Assembly: GCF_001544075.1 (NCBI RefSeq)
Contig: NZ_BCNT01000028.1
Coordinates: forward strand, 1-38,059
From: Comamonas terrae
Lineage (GTDB): Bacteria > Pseudomonadota > Gammaproteobacteria > Burkholderiales > Burkholderiaceae_C
Length of the DNA stretch: 38,059 bases
Direction of reading: 5' to 3'
Translations under genes and position numbers: made by a program
Notes under the pieces: model-generated
What the model was told of the DNA's origin: nothing
The model's input: the letters and a program-made list of their open reading frames with translations, nothing else
The model's database searches: none
Shown: positions 1-8,171 of the stretch, piece by piece
Layout: the number at the start of each line of letters is the position of its first letter
Position numbering within the stretch: position 1 is the stretch's first letter

Positions 1-514
1 CGGCACCGTGGTGACCGGCCGTATCGAGCGCGGCATCATCAAGGTCGGCGAAGAAATCGAAATCGTCGGTATCAAGGACACCCAGAAGACCACCGTCACT
101 GGCGTGGAAATGTTCCGCAAGCTGCTGGACCAGGGCCAGGCTGGCGACAACGTCGGTCTGCTGCTGCGCGGCACCAAGCGTGAAGACGTGGAACGCGGCC
201 AGGTGCTGTGCAAGCCCGGCTCCATCAAGCCCCACACCCACTTCACCGCCGAGGTGTACGTGCTGTCGAAGGACGAAGGCGGCCGCCACACGCCCTTCTT
301 CAACAACTACCGTCCCCAGTTCTACTTCCGTACGACCGACGTGACCGGCTCCATCGAGCTGCCCGCCGACAAGGAAATGGTGATGCCTGGTGACAACGTG
401 TCGATCACCGTGAAGCTGATCGCCCCCATCGCCATGGAAGAAGGTCTGCGCTTCGCTATCCGCGAAGGCGGCCGTACCGTGGGCGCCGGCGTGGTTGCCA
501 AGATCATTGAGTAA
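1..514 (+). CDS. tuf: Elongation factor Tu, 3' part (truncated by window edge)
   Basis: This is the C-terminal part of EF-Tu, the GTPase that delivers aminoacyl-tRNA to the ribosomal A site in the cytoplasm. The frame is open from base 2. The visible 170 or so residues hold domains 2 and 3: [10 protein letters not shown] near the start, [19 protein letters not shown] and [13 protein letters not shown] in the middle, and [12 protein letters not shown] at the end, all diagnostic of the family. Given a usual length near 396 residues, the first 226 or so (the GTPase domain) lie outside the window. It sits 25 bp before rpsJ, the usual end of a str operon (rpsL-rpsG-fusA-tuf) running into S10 genes. 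A second tuf starts at 37854 on the same strand. The identification is certain; the 5' end is not visible. Confidence 0.98.
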   Translation, partial: GTVVTGRIERGIIKVGEEIEIVGIKDTQKTTVTGVEMFRKLLDQGQAGDNVGLLLRGTKREDVERGQVLCKPGSIKPHTHFTAEVYVLSKDEGGRHTPFFNNYRPQFYFRTTDVTGSIELPADKEMVMPGDNVSITVKLIAPIAMEEGLRFAIREGGRTVGAGVVAKIIE

Positions 515-539
515 TTCTTAGGAAAGCTAGGAATTCACA

Positions 540-851
540 ATGTCTAAGCAAAAGATCCGTATCCGCCTGAAGGCTTTCGACTACAAGCTGATCGATCAGT
601 CTGCAGCCGAGATCGTTGACACCGCCAAGCGCACCGGCGCCATCGTCAAGGGCCCCGTGCCCCTGCCGACCCGCATGAAGCGTTTCGACATCCTGCGTTC
701 GCCGCACGTCAACAAGACCAGCCGCGACCAGTTCGAAATCCGCACGCACCAGCGTCTGATGGACATCGTCGACCCGACCGACAAGACGGTTGACGCCCTG
801 ATGAAGCTGGACCTGCCCGCAGGTGTGGACGTCGAAATCAAACTGCAATAA
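540..851 (+). CDS. rpsJ: Ribosomal protein S10 (also NusE)
   Basis: S10 is a 30S head protein that also acts as NusE in transcription antitermination. The 103-residue product matches the family length and begins [19 protein letters not shown]. It has the conserved stretch GPVPLPTR near residue 40 and [14 protein letters not shown] near residue 55. An AGGAA-type ribosome site precedes the ATG. The gene follows tuf by 25 bp. It is unusual in being followed by a strong terminator hairpin and a 213-bp spacer before rplC, whereas in many bacteria rpsJ and rplC are nearly contiguous. So it may be transcribed mainly with tuf. Confidence 0.98.
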   Translation: MSKQKIRIRLKAFDYKLIDQSAAEIVDTAKRTGAIVKGPVPLPTRMKRFDILRSPHVNKTSRDQFEIRTHQRLMDIVDPTDKTVDALMKLDLPAGVDVEIKLQ

Positions 852-862
852 GAAGTTCGACA

Positions 863-892
863 GCCTTTCCGGGCTTGCCCGGAAAGGCTTTT
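863..892 (+). terminator. Rho-independent terminator after rpsJ
   Basis: Perfect 11-bp stem GCCTTTCCGGG (863-873) and CCCGGAAAGGC (878-888), a 4-base loop, then TTTT. It lies 12 bp after the rpsJ stop and would end or attenuate transcription coming from tuf-rpsJ. Confidence 0.85.
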
Positions 893-903
893 GAAGGTCT
901 TTG

Positions 904-942
904 TTTAACGCGAACTTGCTTGAAAAAGCAGTTCGCGTTAAA
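904..942. other. Long hairpin with GAAA loop in the rpsJ-rplC spacer
   Basis: The arms TTTAACGCGAAC (904-915) and GTTCGCGTTAAA (931-942) are perfectly complementary. Inside them TGCTT (917-921) pairs with AAGCA (926-930) around a GAAA loop, leaving only T916 unpaired, for about 17 bp of stem. There is no T-run suited to simple termination. It could be an RNA regulatory element, or a DNA operator, since it overlaps the candidate -35/-10 pair. Confidence 0.7.
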
Positions 943-944
943 AT
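916..944 (+). promoter_or_regulatory. Candidate promoter for the rplC-rpsQ part of the S10 operon
   Basis: TTGCTT (916-921) and TAAAAT (939-944) are separated by 17 bp. The -10 matches the sigma-70 consensus at five of six bases, the -35 at three. It lies after the rpsJ terminator and about 120 bp before rplC, where a new promoter would be needed. Inference from motif and position only. Confidence 0.45.
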
Positions 945-950
945 TTGGGG

Positions 951-973
951 CTTCGCCTTTGATGCGAAGTTTT
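951..973 (+). terminator. Possible leader hairpin or attenuator before rplC
   Basis: CTTCGC (951-956) pairs with GCGAAG (964-969) and is followed by TTTT, then ATT. It sits about 90 bp before rplC, near the expected start of a transcript from the 916-944 promoter. The short stem makes it a weak terminator; it could be an attenuator or only part of the leader fold. Confidence 0.35.
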
Positions 974-1064
974 ATTAACCTTCTTTCGTGCGCGAGCTTG
1001 CAGCAAGCAAAGCGCAACGCTGGGCCAATTGCAGTTTCAGCGGCGGAAGTTTTGGAGCAAACAA

Positions 1065-1739
1065 ATGAGTCTGAGCAACTCCCTGGGGTTGCTGGGTCGC
1101 AAGGTGGGCATGATGCGTCTGTTCACTGATGATGGGGACGCAGTGCCTGTCACAGTGGTGGATGTTTCCAACAACCGCGTGACTCAGGTCAAAACCCAAG
1201 AGAACGATGGCTACGTGGCCCTGCAGGTCACATTCGGTTCGCGCAAGGCATCTCGCGTGACCAAGCCTCAAGCTGGCCACCTCGCCAAGGCGGGCGTCGA
1301 AGCCGGTGAAGTGACCCGTGAATTCCATGTGACCGAAGAAACCGCTGGCAAGTATGCCGCTGGTGCCGTCCTGCCCGTGGCAGAACTGTTCAGCGTCGGC
1401 CAGAAGGTGGACGTGCAAGGCACCTCCATCGGTAAGGGTTACGCCGGCACGATCAAGCGTCACAACTTCGGTTCGCAGCGCGCATCGCACGGTAACAGCC
1501 GTTCGCACAATGTCCCCGGCTCGATCGGTATGGCACAGGACCCCGGTCGTGTGTTCCCCGGCAAGCGCATGACCGGCCACATGGGCGACGAGACCGTCAC
1601 TACACAAAACCTCGATGTGGTTCGTATCGACGAAGCACGTCAACTGCTCTTGATCAAGGGCGCTGTTCCTGGCTCCAAGGGTGGCTTTGTGACAGTGCGT
1701 CCCGCCATCAAGGCTAAAGCTTCTAAAGGAGCGAACTAA
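1065..1739 (+). CDS. rplC: Ribosomal protein L3
   Basis: L3 is an early-binding 50S protein near the peptidyl transferase centre. The product is 224 residues, starting [20 protein letters not shown], which is the family N-terminus. An upstream in-frame ATG at 1029 would add 12 unconserved residues; GGAG at 1054-1057 fits the start chosen here. The central extension carries [14 protein letters not shown] and [14 protein letters not shown], covering the loop that reaches the catalytic centre and the glutamine that PrmB methylates in relatives. The stop overlaps the rplD start (TAATG), so the two are translationally coupled. It is the first gene after the long spacer, with its own candidate promoter. 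Confidence 0.97.
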   Translation: MSLSNSLGLLGRKVGMMRLFTDDGDAVPVTVVDVSNNRVTQVKTQENDGYVALQVTFGSRKASRVTKPQAGHLAKAGVEAGEVTREFHVTEETAGKYAAGAVLPVAELFSVGQKVDVQGTSIGKGYAGTIKRHNFGSQRASHGNSRSHNVPGSIGMAQDPGRVFPGKRMTGHMGDETVTTQNLDVVRIDEARQLLLIKGAVPGSKGGFVTVRPAIKAKASKGAN

Positions 1740-2362
1740 TGCAGCTCGAACTCCTGAATGAACAAGGCCAGGCCGCATCGAAGTTCGATGCACCCGAGAC
1801 CGTGTTCGGCCGTGAATTCAACGAAGACCTGGTCCACCAGCTGGTGATCGCCTACCGTGCCAACGCACGCCAGGGCACCCGCGCCCAGAAGGACCGTGAG
1901 CAAGTGCGTCACACCACTGCCAAGCCCTTCAAGCAGAAGGGTACCGGCCGTGCACGTGCTGGTATGTCCTCCTCGCCCCTGTGGCGTGGCGGCGGTCGCA
2001 TCTTCCCGAACCTGCCGGAAGAAAACTTCTCGCAGAAGATCAACAAGAAGATGTACCGCGCCGGTATGGCTTCCATCCTGTCCCAGCTGGCCCGCGAAGG
2101 CCGCCTGGCCGTGGTGGAATCGCTGAAGCTGGATACACCCAAGACCAAGGTGCTGGCCGACAAGTTCAAGGCCATGAACCTGGAGTCCTCGGTCATGGTG
2201 ATCGCCGAAGAGATCGACGAGAACCTGTACCTGGCATCCCGCAATCTGAAGAACGTGTTCGTGGTTGAGCCGCGCTACGCCGACCCCGTGTCGCTGGTGC
2301 ACTACAAGAAAGTGCTCGTGACCAAGGGTGCGATCGACAAACTCAAGGAGATGTTCGCATGA
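1739..2362 (+). CDS. rplD: Ribosomal protein L4
   Basis: L4 is a 50S protein that lines the exit tunnel. In gammaproteobacteria it also represses its own operon through a leader upstream of rpsJ; whether it does so here is unknown. The 207-residue product has the conserved loop [14 protein letters not shown] and [10 protein letters not shown] in the middle, the tunnel-reaching segment. It overlaps the rplC stop by one base and the rplW start by four (ATGA), which is tight operon packing. If L4 autoregulation exists here, the 852-1064 spacer would be the place to look. Confidence 0.97.
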   Translation: MQLELLNEQGQAASKFDAPETVFGREFNEDLVHQLVIAYRANARQGTRAQKDREQVRHTTAKPFKQKGTGRARAGMSSSPLWRGGGRIFPNLPEENFSQKINKKMYRAGMASILSQLAREGRLAVVESLKLDTPKTKVLADKFKAMNLESSVMVIAEEIDENLYLASRNLKNVFVVEPRYADPVSLVHYKKVLVTKGAIDKLKEMFA

Positions 2363-2673
2363 GCACGCTCAAGTTTGACGAAGGTCGTCTGATGCAAGTG
2401 TTGGTCGCTCCCATCGTGTCCGAAAAGGCCACTCTGGTTGCCGAAAAGTCCAACGCTGTGACGTTTAAGGTGCTGCAGAACGCTACCAAGCCCGAAATCA
2501 AGGCCGCCGTGGAACTGATGTTCAAGGTGGAAGTGGCTGGCGTTTCCGTGGTGAACACCAAGGGCAAGACCAAGCGCTTCGGCAAGACCGTGGGCCGCCG
2601 CGACAACGTGCGCAAGGCTTACGTGATGCTCAAGCCCGGTCAAGAGCTGAACCTGTCTGGGGAGGCTGCTTAA
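2359..2673 (+). CDS. rplW: Ribosomal protein L23
   Basis: L23 sits at the polypeptide exit and is the docking site for trigger factor and SRP. The 104-residue product has [12 protein letters not shown] near residue 15 and the C-terminal basic segment [19 protein letters not shown], both family features. The length is usual. The start overlaps the rplD stop in an ATGA junction, and the stop lies two bases before rplB. No anomalies. Confidence 0.97.
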   Translation: MSTLKFDEGRLMQVLVAPIVSEKATLVAEKSNAVTFKVLQNATKPEIKAAVELMFKVEVAGVSVVNTKGKTKRFGKTVGRRDNVRKAYVMLKPGQELNLSGEAA

Positions 2674-2675
2674 TC

Positions 2676-3500
2676 ATGGCTGTTATCAAGCTCAAACCGA
2701 CGACCCCCGGCCAACGCGGCACGGTGAAGGTCACGCGTGACCACCTGCACAAGGGTGCTGGCTATGCTCCTCTGCTGGAATCCCAGCACCAGAAGGCCGG
2801 CCGCAACAACAACGGTCACATCACGACGCGCCACAAGGGCGGTGGTCACAAGCACCACTACCGTGTGGTGGACTTCAAGCGCAACAAGGACGGCATCCCC
2901 GCCAAGGTCGAGCGCATCGAGTACGACCCCAACCGTACGGCCCACATCGCTCTGGTGTGCTATGCCGACGGCGAGCGTCGCTACATCATTGCTCCTCGCA
3001 ACCTGGAAGTGGGCGCCACCATCGTCAGCGGCTCCGAAGCTCCCATCCGCGTGGGCAACACCCTGCCTATCCGCAACATTCCCGTGGGTTCGACCATCCA
3101 CTGCATCGAACTGAAGATCGGTGCCGGTGCCCAGATCGCCCGCTCGGCCGGTACGTCCGCCACGCTGCTGGCCCGTGAAGGCATCTACGCCCAGGTGCGT
3201 ATGCGTTCGGGCGAAGTGCGCAAGGTGCACATCGAGTGCCGCGCCACCATCGGTGAAGTTGCCAACGAAGAGCACAGCCTGCGCCAACTGGGCAAGGCCG
3301 GTGTGAAGCGTTGGATGGGTATCCGCCCGACCGTTCGCGGCGTGGTGATGAACCCGATCGACCACCCGCACGGTGGTGGTGAAGGTCGTACCGGTGAAGG
3401 CCGTCACGCAGTTGACCCATGGGGCAATCTGACGAAGGGCTACCGTACCCGTAACAACAAGCGCACACAAGGCATGATTGTGTCGCGTCGCAAGAAGTAA
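2676..3500 (+). CDS. rplB: Ribosomal protein L2
   Basis: L2 is needed for subunit association and peptidyl transferase assembly. The 274-residue product begins [15 protein letters not shown] and ends in basic RRKK. It contains [18 protein letters not shown] near residue 45 and the universally conserved [12 protein letters not shown] near residue 228, whose histidine is implicated in the catalytic centre. The length matches bacterial L2. It follows rplW by two bases and precedes rpsS by 10. Confidence 0.98.
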   Translation: MAVIKLKPTTPGQRGTVKVTRDHLHKGAGYAPLLESQHQKAGRNNNGHITTRHKGGGHKHHYRVVDFKRNKDGIPAKVERIEYDPNRTAHIALVCYADGERRYIIAPRNLEVGATIVSGSEAPIRVGNTLPIRNIPVGSTIHCIELKIGAGAQIARSAGTSATLLAREGIYAQVRMRSGEVRKVHIECRATIGEVANEEHSLRQLGKAGVKRWMGIRPTVRGVVMNPIDHPHGGGEGRTGEGRHAVDPWGNLTKGYRTRNNKRTQGMIVSRRKK

Positions 3501-3510
3501 GGGGTAGCAA

Positions 3511-3786
3511 ATGACTCGTTCTCTTAAAAAGGGTCCGTTTGTTGACCATCACTTGCTGGCCAAGGTCGAAAAGGCCATCGCCACCAAGGACAAGAAGCCA
3601 GTGAAGACCTGGTCGCGTCGCTCCATGGTTCTGCCCGAGTTCATCGGTCTGACCATCGCCGTGCACAACGGCAAGCAACACGTGCCGGTTTATGTGACTG
3701 ACCAGATGGTCGGCCACAAGCTGGGTGAATTCGCGCTGACTCGTACCTTCAAGGGTCACCCTGCGGACAAGAAAGCCAAGAAGTAA
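3511..3786 (+). CDS. rpsS: Ribosomal protein S19
   Basis: S19 is a 30S head protein that contacts S13 and the A-site finger. The 91-residue product starts [16 protein letters not shown] and has [20 protein letters not shown] and [16 protein letters not shown], the family signature in full. There is a 10-bp gap to rplB with a GGGG-type ribosome site, and a 10-bp gap to rplV. Confidence 0.98.
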   Translation: MTRSLKKGPFVDHHLLAKVEKAIATKDKKPVKTWSRRSMVLPEFIGLTIAVHNGKQHVPVYVTDQMVGHKLGEFALTRTFKGHPADKKAKK

Positions 3787-3796
3787 GGAATAGAAC

Positions 3797-4129
3797 ATGT
3801 CTGAAACACGTGCTGTTCTCCGTGGCGTCCGCCTGTCTGTTGACAAGGGTCGCCTGGTCGCGGATCTGATCCGCGGCAAGAAGGTGGATCAAGCCCTGAA
3901 CATTCTGACCTTCACGCAGAAGAAAGCTGCCGTGATCGTGAAGAAGGTTCTGGAATCCGCTATCGCCAACGCTGAGCACAACGACGGCGCCGATATCGAC
4001 GAACTGAAGGTCAAGACCATCTACGTCGAGCAAGGCACCACGCTCAAGCGTTTCACTGCTCGCGCCAAGGGCCGTGGCAACCGCATCAGCAAGCCTACCT
4101 GCCACATCTACGTGACAGTGGGTAACTGA
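3797..4129 (+). CDS. rplV: Ribosomal protein L22
   Basis: L22 has a globular part on the 50S surface and a beta-hairpin in the exit tunnel, where changes can alter macrolide sensitivity. The 110-residue product begins [20 protein letters not shown]. The hairpin region [20 protein letters not shown] lies near residues 84-103 as usual. The N-terminus is close to that of other betaproteobacteria. It lies between rpsS and rpsC in the standard order. Confidence 0.97.
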   Translation: MSETRAVLRGVRLSVDKGRLVADLIRGKKVDQALNILTFTQKKAAVIVKKVLESAIANAEHNDGADIDELKVKTIYVEQGTTLKRFTARAKGRGNRISKPTCHIYVTVGN

Positions 4130-4145
4130 GGCCTAAAGGAAGAAT

Positions 4146-5006
4146 ATGGGACAGAAAATCCATCCTACCGGCTTCCGTCTGGCGGTGAGCCGCAACTGGG
4201 CGAGCCGCTGGTACGCTAGCAACCGCGACTTCGCCGGCATGCTGGCCGAAGACATCAAGGTGCGCGAGTACCTGAAGGCCAAGCTGAAGAACGCCGCCGT
4301 GTCGCGCGTTCTGATCGAGCGTCCTGCCAAGAATGCCCGCATCACCATCTTCTCGGCTCGTCCGGGCGTGGTGATCGGCAAGAAGGGCGAAGACATCGAG
4401 AACCTGAAGAAGGAACTCTCGACTCGCCTGGGCGTGCCCGTGGCCGTGAACATCGAAGAAGTGCGCAAGCCCGAAATCGATGCCAAGCTGATCGCCGACT
4501 CCATCTGCCAGCAGCTGGAAAAGCGCATCATGTTCCGCCGCGCCATGAAGCGTGCCATGCAGAACGCCATGCGTCTGGGTGCCCAGGGCATCAAGATCAT
4601 GTCGTCCGGCCGTCTGAACGGTATCGAAATCGCTCGTACCGAGTGGTACCGTGAAGGCCGCGTGCCGCTGCACACCCTGCGTGCCGACATCGACTATGGC
4701 TTCTCCGAAGCCAAGACGACCTATGGCGTGATCGGCGTGAAGGTCTGGGTCTACAAGGGTGACACCCTGGGCCGCAACGACCTGCCCGCCGTGGAAACGC
4801 CTCGTCCCGAAGACGAGCGTCGTCCTCGTGGTCCCCGTCGCGACGGCCGTCGTGACGGCGCCGGCCGCGGTGGTCGCCGCCCCGCTGGTACCAATGCCGC
4901 TCCTGCCGATGGCAGCGACAAGCCCGTAGGCGCTGGTGCTGATTCCGTTAAGCGCGTTCGCAAGACTGACGCGCCCGCTACAGCAGCGGACGGTAAAGGA
5001 GAATAA
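4146..5006 (+). CDS. rpsC: Ribosomal protein S3 with a long Arg/Gly/Ala tail
   Basis: S3 lies at the mRNA entry tunnel and takes part in helicase activity. The N-terminal 210 or so residues are canonical: [20 protein letters not shown], the KH-domain loop [18 protein letters not shown] near residue 77, and [16 protein letters not shown] near residue 198. The total is 286 residues, roughly 50 more than E. coli S3 (233). The extra is a C-terminal low-complexity tail, residues 215-286, first rich in Arg, Gly and Asp ([20 protein letters not shown]), then Ala, Pro and Lys. Such tails occur in betaproteobacterial S3; the role is unknown. The stop lies two bases before rplP. Confidence 0.97.
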   Translation: MGQKIHPTGFRLAVSRNWASRWYASNRDFAGMLAEDIKVREYLKAKLKNAAVSRVLIERPAKNARITIFSARPGVVIGKKGEDIENLKKELSTRLGVPVAVNIEEVRKPEIDAKLIADSICQQLEKRIMFRRAMKRAMQNAMRLGAQGIKIMSSGRLNGIEIARTEWYREGRVPLHTLRADIDYGFSEAKTTYGVIGVKVWVYKGDTLGRNDLPAVETPRPEDERRPRGPRRDGRRDGAGRGGRRPAGTNAAPADGSDKPVGAGADSVKRVRKTDAPATAADGKGE

Positions 5007-5008
5007 AC

Positions 5009-5425
5009 ATGCTGCAACCTGCACGCCGCAAGTTCCGTAAGGAACAAAAAGGCCGCAACACCGGCATCGCAACCCGTGGCAACTCCGTTGCCTTCGGCGA
5101 TTTCGGTTTGAAGTCCACCGACCGCGGCCGTCTGACGGCCCGCCAGATCGAAGCTGCACGTCGTGCAATTTCCCGTCACGTCAAGCGTGGCGGCCGCATC
5201 TGGATCCGCGTGTTCCCGGACAAGCCCATCTCTACCAAGCCCGCAGAAGTGCGTATGGGTAACGGTAAGGGCAACCCCGAGTACTACGTGGCCGAAATCC
5301 AGCCCGGCAAGATGCTCTACGAAATCGTGGGCGTTCCCGAAGAGCTGGCTCGTGAAGCGTTCCGCCTGGCCGCTGCAAAGCTGCCTCTGCGTACGACCTT
5401 CGTGTCCCGTCAAATTGGTGCCTAA
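5009..5425 (+). CDS. rplP: Ribosomal protein L16
   Basis: L16 organises the A-site region of the 50S subunit. The 138-residue product starts [17 protein letters not shown] and has [33 protein letters not shown] and [16 protein letters not shown], all family hallmarks, including the arginine (near residue 81) hydroxylated by YcfD in some relatives. The length is normal. Two bases separate it from the rpsC stop. Confidence 0.98.
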   Translation: MLQPARRKFRKEQKGRNTGIATRGNSVAFGDFGLKSTDRGRLTARQIEAARRAISRHVKRGGRIWIRVFPDKPISTKPAEVRMGNGKGNPEYYVAEIQPGKMLYEIVGVPEELAREAFRLAAAKLPLRTTFVSRQIGA

Positions 5426-5437
5426 GGAGAGATCAAC

Positions 5438-5635
5438 ATGACGAAAGCTGCTGAACTCCGCCAAAAAGACGTGGCCGCGCTGGAAGCTGAAGTGAAGTCC
5501 TTGCAAAAGGCCCACTTCGGTCTGCGCATGCAAAAGGCTACGCAACAACTGGGCAACACCGCGACCCTCAAGGCCACGCGCCGCGACATCGCTCGTGCCA
5601 AGACCATCCTTGCTGAAAAGCAAGCCGCCAAGTAA
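5438..5635 (+). CDS. rpmC: Ribosomal protein L29
   Basis: L29 is a small helical 50S protein beside L23 at the tunnel exit. The 65-residue product is two helices, [20 protein letters not shown] and [20 protein letters not shown], as in the family. It lies 12 bp after rplP with an AAGGAGA ribosome site, and 9 bp before rpsQ. Confidence 0.96.
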   Translation: MTKAAELRQKDVAALEAEVKSLQKAHFGLRMQKATQQLGNTATLKATRRDIARAKTILAEKQAAK

Positions 5636-5644
5636 GGAGCCGAC

Positions 5645-5914
5645 ATGACGGAAGCTAAAACATCCCTCAAGCGCACCTTGATTGGCAAGGTGGTCAGCGA
5701 CAAGCGTGCCAAGACCGTGACCGTTCTGGTTGAGCGTCGCGTCAAGCACCCCATCTACGACAAGATCATGATCAAGTCGAGCAAGTACCACGCTCACGAC
5801 GAGCAAGGTGAGTACAAGCTGGGCGACGTGATCGAAATCACCGAGAGCCGTCCGCTCTCCAAGACCAAGAACTGGGTTGCGACCCGCTTGGTGCAAAAGG
5901 CTGCTCTGGTGTAA
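5645..5914 (+). CDS. rpsQ: Ribosomal protein S17
   Basis: S17 is an early-assembly 30S protein with an OB fold that binds the 5' domain of 16S rRNA. The 89-residue product has [20 protein letters not shown] and [20 protein letters not shown], and ends in the conserved [19 protein letters not shown]. It is the last gene of the S10 operon, followed 32 bp later by a strong terminator. In E. coli rplN, the start of the spc operon, would follow; here it does not. Confidence 0.98.
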   Translation: MTEAKTSLKRTLIGKVVSDKRAKTVTVLVERRVKHPIYDKIMIKSSKYHAHDEQGEYKLGDVIEITESRPLSKTKNWVATRLVQKAALV

Positions 5915-5946
5915 GCCTAACCCGGCACACCGGCGCAAGGCCCTTG

Positions 5947-5975
5947 AAAACGACCCACAATGTGGGTCGTTTTTT
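5947..5975 (+). terminator. Terminator of the S10 operon
   Basis: The arms AAAACGACCCACA (5947-5959) and TGTGGGTCGTTTT (5961-5973) are perfectly complementary, followed by further T. It lies 32 bp after the rpsQ stop. The A-rich left arm means it could also work in the other orientation, though no minus-strand gene ends here. Confidence 0.93.
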
Positions 5976-6026
5976 CATTTGGGCCGCCATGTCGGCAGCC
6001 CCTGTTAGCAACCAAAGGAGATAGCG

Positions 6027-6533
6027 ATGATCAAAGTTGGAGACGCCCTGCCCGCAGTCACATTGGCCGAGTACGTGGAAGTGGAAGGCAACGGCTGCAG
6101 CATCGGCCCGAACCCCGTCAAGCTGCCCGAGGCGCTGGCCGGCAAGACCATTGCGCTGTTCGCAGTGCCTGGCGCTTTCACGCCCACCTGCTCGGAAAAG
6201 CACCTGCCCGGCTACGTGGCCAAGGCCGACGAGCTCAAGGCTGCCGGCGTGGACGAGATCTGGTGCCTGTCCGTGAACGACGCCTTCGTGATGGGCGCCT
6301 GGGGCCGCGACCAGAAGGTGGGCGGCAAGGTGCGCATGATCGCCGACGGCGATGCCGCATTCGCCAAGGCCACCGGCCTGACGCTGGACCTCAACGGCAA
6401 GGGCCTGGGTCTGCGCGCCAACCGCTTCTCCATGCTGGTCAAGGACGGCAAGGTCGCCACGCTGAACGTGGAAGGCCCGGGCAAGTTCGAAGTCAGCGAT
6501 GCCGACACCATGCTGGCCCAGGCCAAGGCGTAA
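6027..6533 (+). CDS. Prx5-type peroxiredoxin
   Basis: A thiol peroxidase that reduces H2O2 or organic hydroperoxides, predicted cytoplasmic (no signal peptide). The 168-residue product is a complete Prx5/AhpE-like redoxin domain. The peroxidatic motif PGAFTPTCSEKHLPGY places the active cysteine at residue 55, with the conserved Thr three residues before it. Other cysteines are at 24 and 80, possible resolving partners, so an atypical 2-Cys or glutaredoxin-dependent mechanism is open. AAAGGAG lies well placed before the ATG. It stands alone between the S10 terminator and its own terminator at 6672. The next genes are on the other strand. The family call is firm; the reductant is not known. Confidence 0.93.
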   Translation: MIKVGDALPAVTLAEYVEVEGNGCSIGPNPVKLPEALAGKTIALFAVPGAFTPTCSEKHLPGYVAKADELKAAGVDEIWCLSVNDAFVMGAWGRDQKVGGKVRMIADGDAAFAKATGLTLDLNGKGLGLRANRFSMLVKDGKVATLNVEGPGKFEVSDADTMLAQAKA

Positions 6534-6539
6534 CTGATA

Positions 6540-6655
6540 CCCCTGAGTCGCTGCGCGCCTTCCCCCTGAAGGGGACGACGCCTTCGGCTAGGCGCCCCCG
6601 CCGCGAGGCGGCTCTTGCTCGGCGTCCCTCTGCTCTGGAGTGCGCCGGCCTTATG
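6540..6655 (+). repeat. Dispersed intergenic repeat, family A, copy 1
   Basis: It begins CCCTGAGTCGCTGCGCG and continues with TTCCCCCTGAAGGGG, GACGACGCC and TTGCTCGGCGTCCCT. The same ordered blocks occur at 22653-22749 and, inverted, at 14434-14520. It is G+C-rich with nested short palindromes. It starts right after the peroxiredoxin stop and ends before the terminator. I remember this element as widespread in Comamonadaceae; that is recall, not a search. Confidence 0.75.
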
Positions 6656-6671
6656 GGGAGTGCTCGATATG

Positions 6672-6704
6672 AAAAGGCATTGCCAATTCGGCAATGCCTT
6701 TTTT
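6672..6704. terminator. Bidirectional terminator
   Basis: AAAAGGCATTGCC (6672-6684), loop AATTC, GGCAATGCCTTTT (6690-6702) with more T. A-run on the left and T-run on the right let it end both the peroxiredoxin transcript (+) and the acetyltransferase transcript (-), whose stop codon is at 6716. Confidence 0.9.
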
Positions 6705-6715
6705 GCATTCAGAGC

Positions 6716-7234
6716 TCAGAACAGGTCCGCCTTGAGGTAGTGCGCGCCCGGGACCGGGTTGTGGTAGTAGGGCTCGATGGATTCGAAGCCCAGCTCCACA
6801 TACAGCGCGCGGGCCGATTCCATGTCGTCCAGCGTGTCCAGCAGCACATGGTCGTAGCCGCCCTGGCGGGCCACGTCCAGCATGGCTTCGGCCAGCTGGC
6901 GGCCCAGGCCGAAGCCGCGGAAGGGCTTGCGCACGTACAGGCGCTTCATCTCGGCGGCATTGGGATAGTCGCAGTCGTCGAGCGGCCGCAGTGCGCAGCA
7001 GCCGGCGATCGCACCGTCGACGCTGGCCAGCAGGATCTGGCCTCGAGGAGGGGCATAGTCGCCGGGCAGTCCGGCGATCTCGGTTTCGAAACCTTGGAAT
7101 TCCAGGTCGACGTTCAGACTGGCCGCGTACTCCTGGAAGATCTGGCGCACGGCGTCCATTTCTTCGGGGGTGGAGGGCGTCAGCAAGTCCACGGCAGGCT
7201 TGTCCACGGGCGTTGCGCAATGATGAAGAAGCAT
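6716..7234 (-). CDS. GNAT-family N-acetyltransferase
   Basis: A predicted acetyl-CoA-dependent N-acetyltransferase of unknown substrate, cytoplasmic. It is 172 residues from an ATG at 7234; the frame stays open further upstream, but that part lies inside the cytochrome b561 gene and is not protein-like. Motif A of the GNAT fold is clear: EMKRLYVRKPFRGFGLGRQL, the acetyl-CoA pyrophosphate loop being RGFGLGRQL. The C-terminal motif B is ARALYVELGFESIEPYYHNP. The end PGAHYLKADL is common in this subgroup. It starts 16 bp after the cytochrome b561 stop in the same direction, so they probably share a transcript. No strong ribosome site is visible. Confidence 0.85.
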   Translation of the reverse strand: MLLHHCATPVDKPAVDLLTPSTPEEMDAVRQIFQEYAASLNVDLEFQGFETEIAGLPGDYAPPRGQILLASVDGAIAGCCALRPLDDCDYPNAAEMKRLYVRKPFRGFGLGRQLAEAMLDVARQGGYDHVLLDTLDDMESARALYVELGFESIEPYYHNPVPGAHYLKADLF

Positions 7235-7250
7235 CGAGTGTAGCGCTGCT

Positions 7251-7952
7251 TCAGAAACCGCCACCGGCTCCCAGGCTGTTGACCCACCAGGCAATGCCGG
7301 AGGACAGCACGGCCAGCGCGGCGGCCAGCGCCCGGGTGGCTGCCGTGTCGCGCGCGGCGGGAACGGGTGAGGGCAGCTGCTTGTCGCCCGTGACCATGGC
7401 CCTGGCCAGGCCCTTGCGCCGCAGGCTGTAGCCGAGGATGGCCAGCAGGTGCAGGCCGACCAGGGCATAGATCAGGTACTGGCCCCAATGGGCGTGGTAG
7501 TTCGTGGCCGCGGCCACCGTGTCGCCGGATGCAAAGCGCGTCAGCGGCCCGCTGAAGGCGATCTCGTCGTCGCTGAGCAGCCCTGTCGCGACCTGGGCGA
7601 CCAGCGCCAGCAGCATGGCAAAGACCGACAGCGCCCCCAGCGGGCTGTGGCCGGCCCCTTCCTCCACGCTGCCCTGGCCGCGCAGATGGCGCAGCAGCGC
7701 GGAAGGGGTATGCACAAAATGCGCGAAGCGCGACCAGCGCCCGCCCACCACCCCCCACAGCAGGCGGAAGATGATCAGGGCCAGCACCACCTGGCCCAGG
7801 ACCAGATGCCAGTTCATGGCATTGCCGCCGAGCTTGGCCGTGATCACCAGGGCCACGATGGCGCAGGCCAGCAGCCAGTGGAACAGGCGGGTGGGCAGAT
7901 CCCAGATGCGGACCTGGTGCGAGCGTGGCGTGAGAGGGGCGGGCTGTGTCAT
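7251..7952 (-). CDS. Cytochrome b561-type membrane haem protein
   Basis: An inner-membrane di-haem b cytochrome of the Ni-hydrogenase/b561 family (PF01292 type) that passes electrons between the quinone pool and periplasmic partners. The 233-residue product opens with RIWDLPTRLFHWLLA, the family start with a haem-ligand histidine in the first membrane helix. Further candidate ligands lie in NWHLVLGQVV, in HAHWGQYLIY and in VGLHLLAILGYS. Four core helices plus a fifth hydrophobic segment at the C-terminus are apparent. It is divergent from the cytochrome c' gene 219 bp away, a pairing known in proteobacteria, where b561 and c' are thought to exchange electrons. The GNAT gene follows on the same strand. 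Confidence 0.9.
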   Translation of the reverse strand: MTQPAPLTPRSHQVRIWDLPTRLFHWLLACAIVALVITAKLGGNAMNWHLVLGQVVLALIIFRLLWGVVGGRWSRFAHFVHTPSALLRHLRGQGSVEEGAGHSPLGALSVFAMLLALVAQVATGLLSDDEIAFSGPLTRFASGDTVAAATNYHAHWGQYLIYALVGLHLLAILGYSLRRKGLARAMVTGDKQLPSPVPAARDTAATRALAAALAVLSSGIAWWVNSLGAGGGF

Positions 7953-8171
7953 GGGCGGGAATTTTTCAAACCGGGCTTGCGCCGGTCAACCTGGGCAAGT
8001 CCTCAAAAAAATAGCGCAACAGTGTCCCGATTGTGCCGCGTGCGCCTGCCGCCGCCGTGGCAAAGCGCAGCAGCGCACCCGACAAATGCCTGCCGGCGCA
8101 GGCGCGGCCTCTGCCATACTGCGCGGGCAACCGCTTGCGGTCTGTCATTGTTCAAAAGAAAGGAAGTCCCG

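Noticed and set aside
8088..8103. Inverted repeat GCCTGC/GCAGGC in the b561-c' gap
   Set aside because: Six-base arms in high-GC DNA are expected by chance, and it has no promoter alignment.
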